A stretch of 64,000 bases of DNA from contig JAHQWK010000023.1 of the NCBI GenBank assembly GCA_029856145.1, positions 47,999 to 111,998 of the forward strand. Direction: 5' to 3'. Positions 62,844 through 64,000 of the stretch are shown here, in pieces. The stretch's first letter is position 1. Every line of letters starts with the position of its first letter. The DNA is from Promethearchaeia archaeon (GTDB lineage: Archaea; Asgardarchaeota; Lokiarchaeia; Sigyniarchaeales; SOKP01). Under the pieces are notes generated by a model, which was not told where the DNA came from, did not search any database, and saw only the letters and a program-made list of their open reading frames with translations. Both the position numbers and the translations under genes were made by a program.

Positions 62844-63944
62844 TTAGAAAACTTCAGCATAAAAATAGACCATGATTATAATAGCACCAAAACCACCAAC
62901 AAGAAAAGCCCATAAACCTTGAGTGAATAAGCATTCCCAGTAACCAATATTTAATATTGAATTGGAACTCATTACACCCCAAAACGCCAAATTAATAGCC
63001 AAGGCTAAGAGAAAGGTGATTACCGCCCAGATAGTAAAAATTATTAATCCCTTTTGAGCTCCTTCATTCACGCTATAGCTTTTATAAGATTTTGATAAAC
63101 GACGCATCTTTTTCTTCAACCGCTTAAGCTCCTGTTTTGGAAACCATTTTTTTGGTCCGAAGTGGATTATTTTGTAAGTAGCTTTAGTGTAAATGGTGAA
63201 TTTTTCAATTGGATTTTTCGCAATGTTAATGTGTTTCAACGTATTAGGCAAATCTAAGGTATAAAATTCCTTTAATTGGTTATTATCAAGAGTAAGCTTC
63301 TTTAATTTTTGAAAATTTTTAATTTTTTCAATTTTTTGGATCTTATTATCACTCAGCTTTAGTATCCTTAAATTCGGGAGATTCTCAATTCCCTTCATGC
63401 TTACGATTTGATTGTGAGAAAGATCCAGCTTTCTTAAACGCCAAATTTTATCAAGACCTTGAATATCAGTGATTTTATTTATGAGTTTATTACGTAATTT
63501 CAAGGATTTAAATCGTACGCGATATCGTACACCTTCAAATATTACATATTTTGCATGTGGCTCATCCTCAATTTGTTCAGAAGATAAATAGGTGGATGTT
63601 GAGGAACTTTGTTGTATATTAGACGGAATTGAATCAGGTACATTCAATGTGTTCATAAGCGTATGATATTTTTCCTCATCATGCGAAGCCTGCTTTGTAT
63701 TATCTATAAGTTGCAGCGAAAATGAGTTGCTTGAATTCAACACTGGTTTGACATCAAGTTTTTTATTCTCAGATTTTTTTAAGCATATAGAAGTAATTCC
63801 AACTACGATTACTGAGAGTGCCATAAGTACAAACGTTATTACACCAATAAGAGTTGCAGTCCAAACTAAAATAAATAGAATTAGGGTTTCCACATACCAA
63901 ATTCTTTTTGACCATGTTTCATTATTTTTTTTCATCTCTAGCAC
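62844..63944 (-). CDS. Membrane leucine-rich-repeat protein
   Basis: N-terminal TM helices, SDS22-like LRRs (LRKLDLSHNQIVSMKGIENLPNLRILKLSDNKIQKIEKI), C-terminal TM helices. Confidence 0.87.
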   Translation of the reverse strand: MLEMKKNNETWSKRIWYVETLILFILVWTATLIGVITFVLMALSVIVVGITSICLKKSENKKLDVKPVLNSSNSFSLQLIDNTKQASHDEEKYHTLMNTLNVPDSIPSNIQQSSSTSTYLSSEQIEDEPHAKYVIFEGVRYRVRFKSLKLRNKLINKITDIQGLDKIWRLRKLDLSHNQIVSMKGIENLPNLRILKLSDNKIQKIEKIKNFQKLKKLTLDNNQLKEFYTLDLPNTLKHINIAKNPIEKFTIYTKATYKIIHFGPKKWFPKQELKRLKKKMRRLSKSYKSYSVNEGAQKGLIIFTIWAVITFLLALAINLAFWGVMSSNSILNIGYWECLFTQGLWAFLVGGFGAIIIMVYFYAEVF

Positions 63945-64000
63945 CTATCTACGTCTTTATGCTTCTCCTCCTTAAAATTATTACTGTAATAGTAATTACG

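Noticed and set aside
62624-62860. 78-aa ORF between the secreted protein and the LRR gene
   Set aside because: Overlaps the LRR gene end, AT-rich, no recognisable features.
1-64000. CRISPR arrays, rRNA, tRNA, transposons
   Set aside because: No regularly spaced repeats, no recognisable rRNA or T-loop/acceptor pattern and no transposase-like ORF seen by eye. A tRNAscan/Infernal run would be decisive.

Overview
AT-rich archaeal chromosome segment. Rab/Ras-like small GTPases, TPR and winged-helix regulators, LRR proteins and POR-type metabolism suggest an Asgard (Lokiarchaeia-like) archaeon; this lineage call is inference. About 40 protein genes are supported: carAB, pyrG, a two-subunit-type GMP synthase, a Mo-bisMGD oxidoreductase with its FeS subunit, two 4-hydroxybutyryl-CoA dehydratase-like enzymes, methylmalonyl-CoA mutase, thiolase, enoyl-CoA hydratase, a POR operon and several peptidases. 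No rRNA, tRNA, CRISPR array or transposase was recognised. Main observations: (1) the POR beta subunit is circularly permuted, with the break inside the TPP/Mg motif; (2) pyrG has a ~30-nt hairpin insertion with an in-frame stop inside its P-loop, flanked by matched GGC codons; (3) a ~220-nt leader is duplicated on both sides of a secreted metalloprotease, and the second copy precedes a decayed gene start; (4) a duplicated island of GTPases, double-wHTH/TPR proteins and TPR proteins with a small C-terminal domain; (5) hairpin-dense intergenic regions that may encode structured RNAs; (6) a molybdopterin oxidoreductase whose conserved N-terminal cluster motif has no in-frame canonical start codon.
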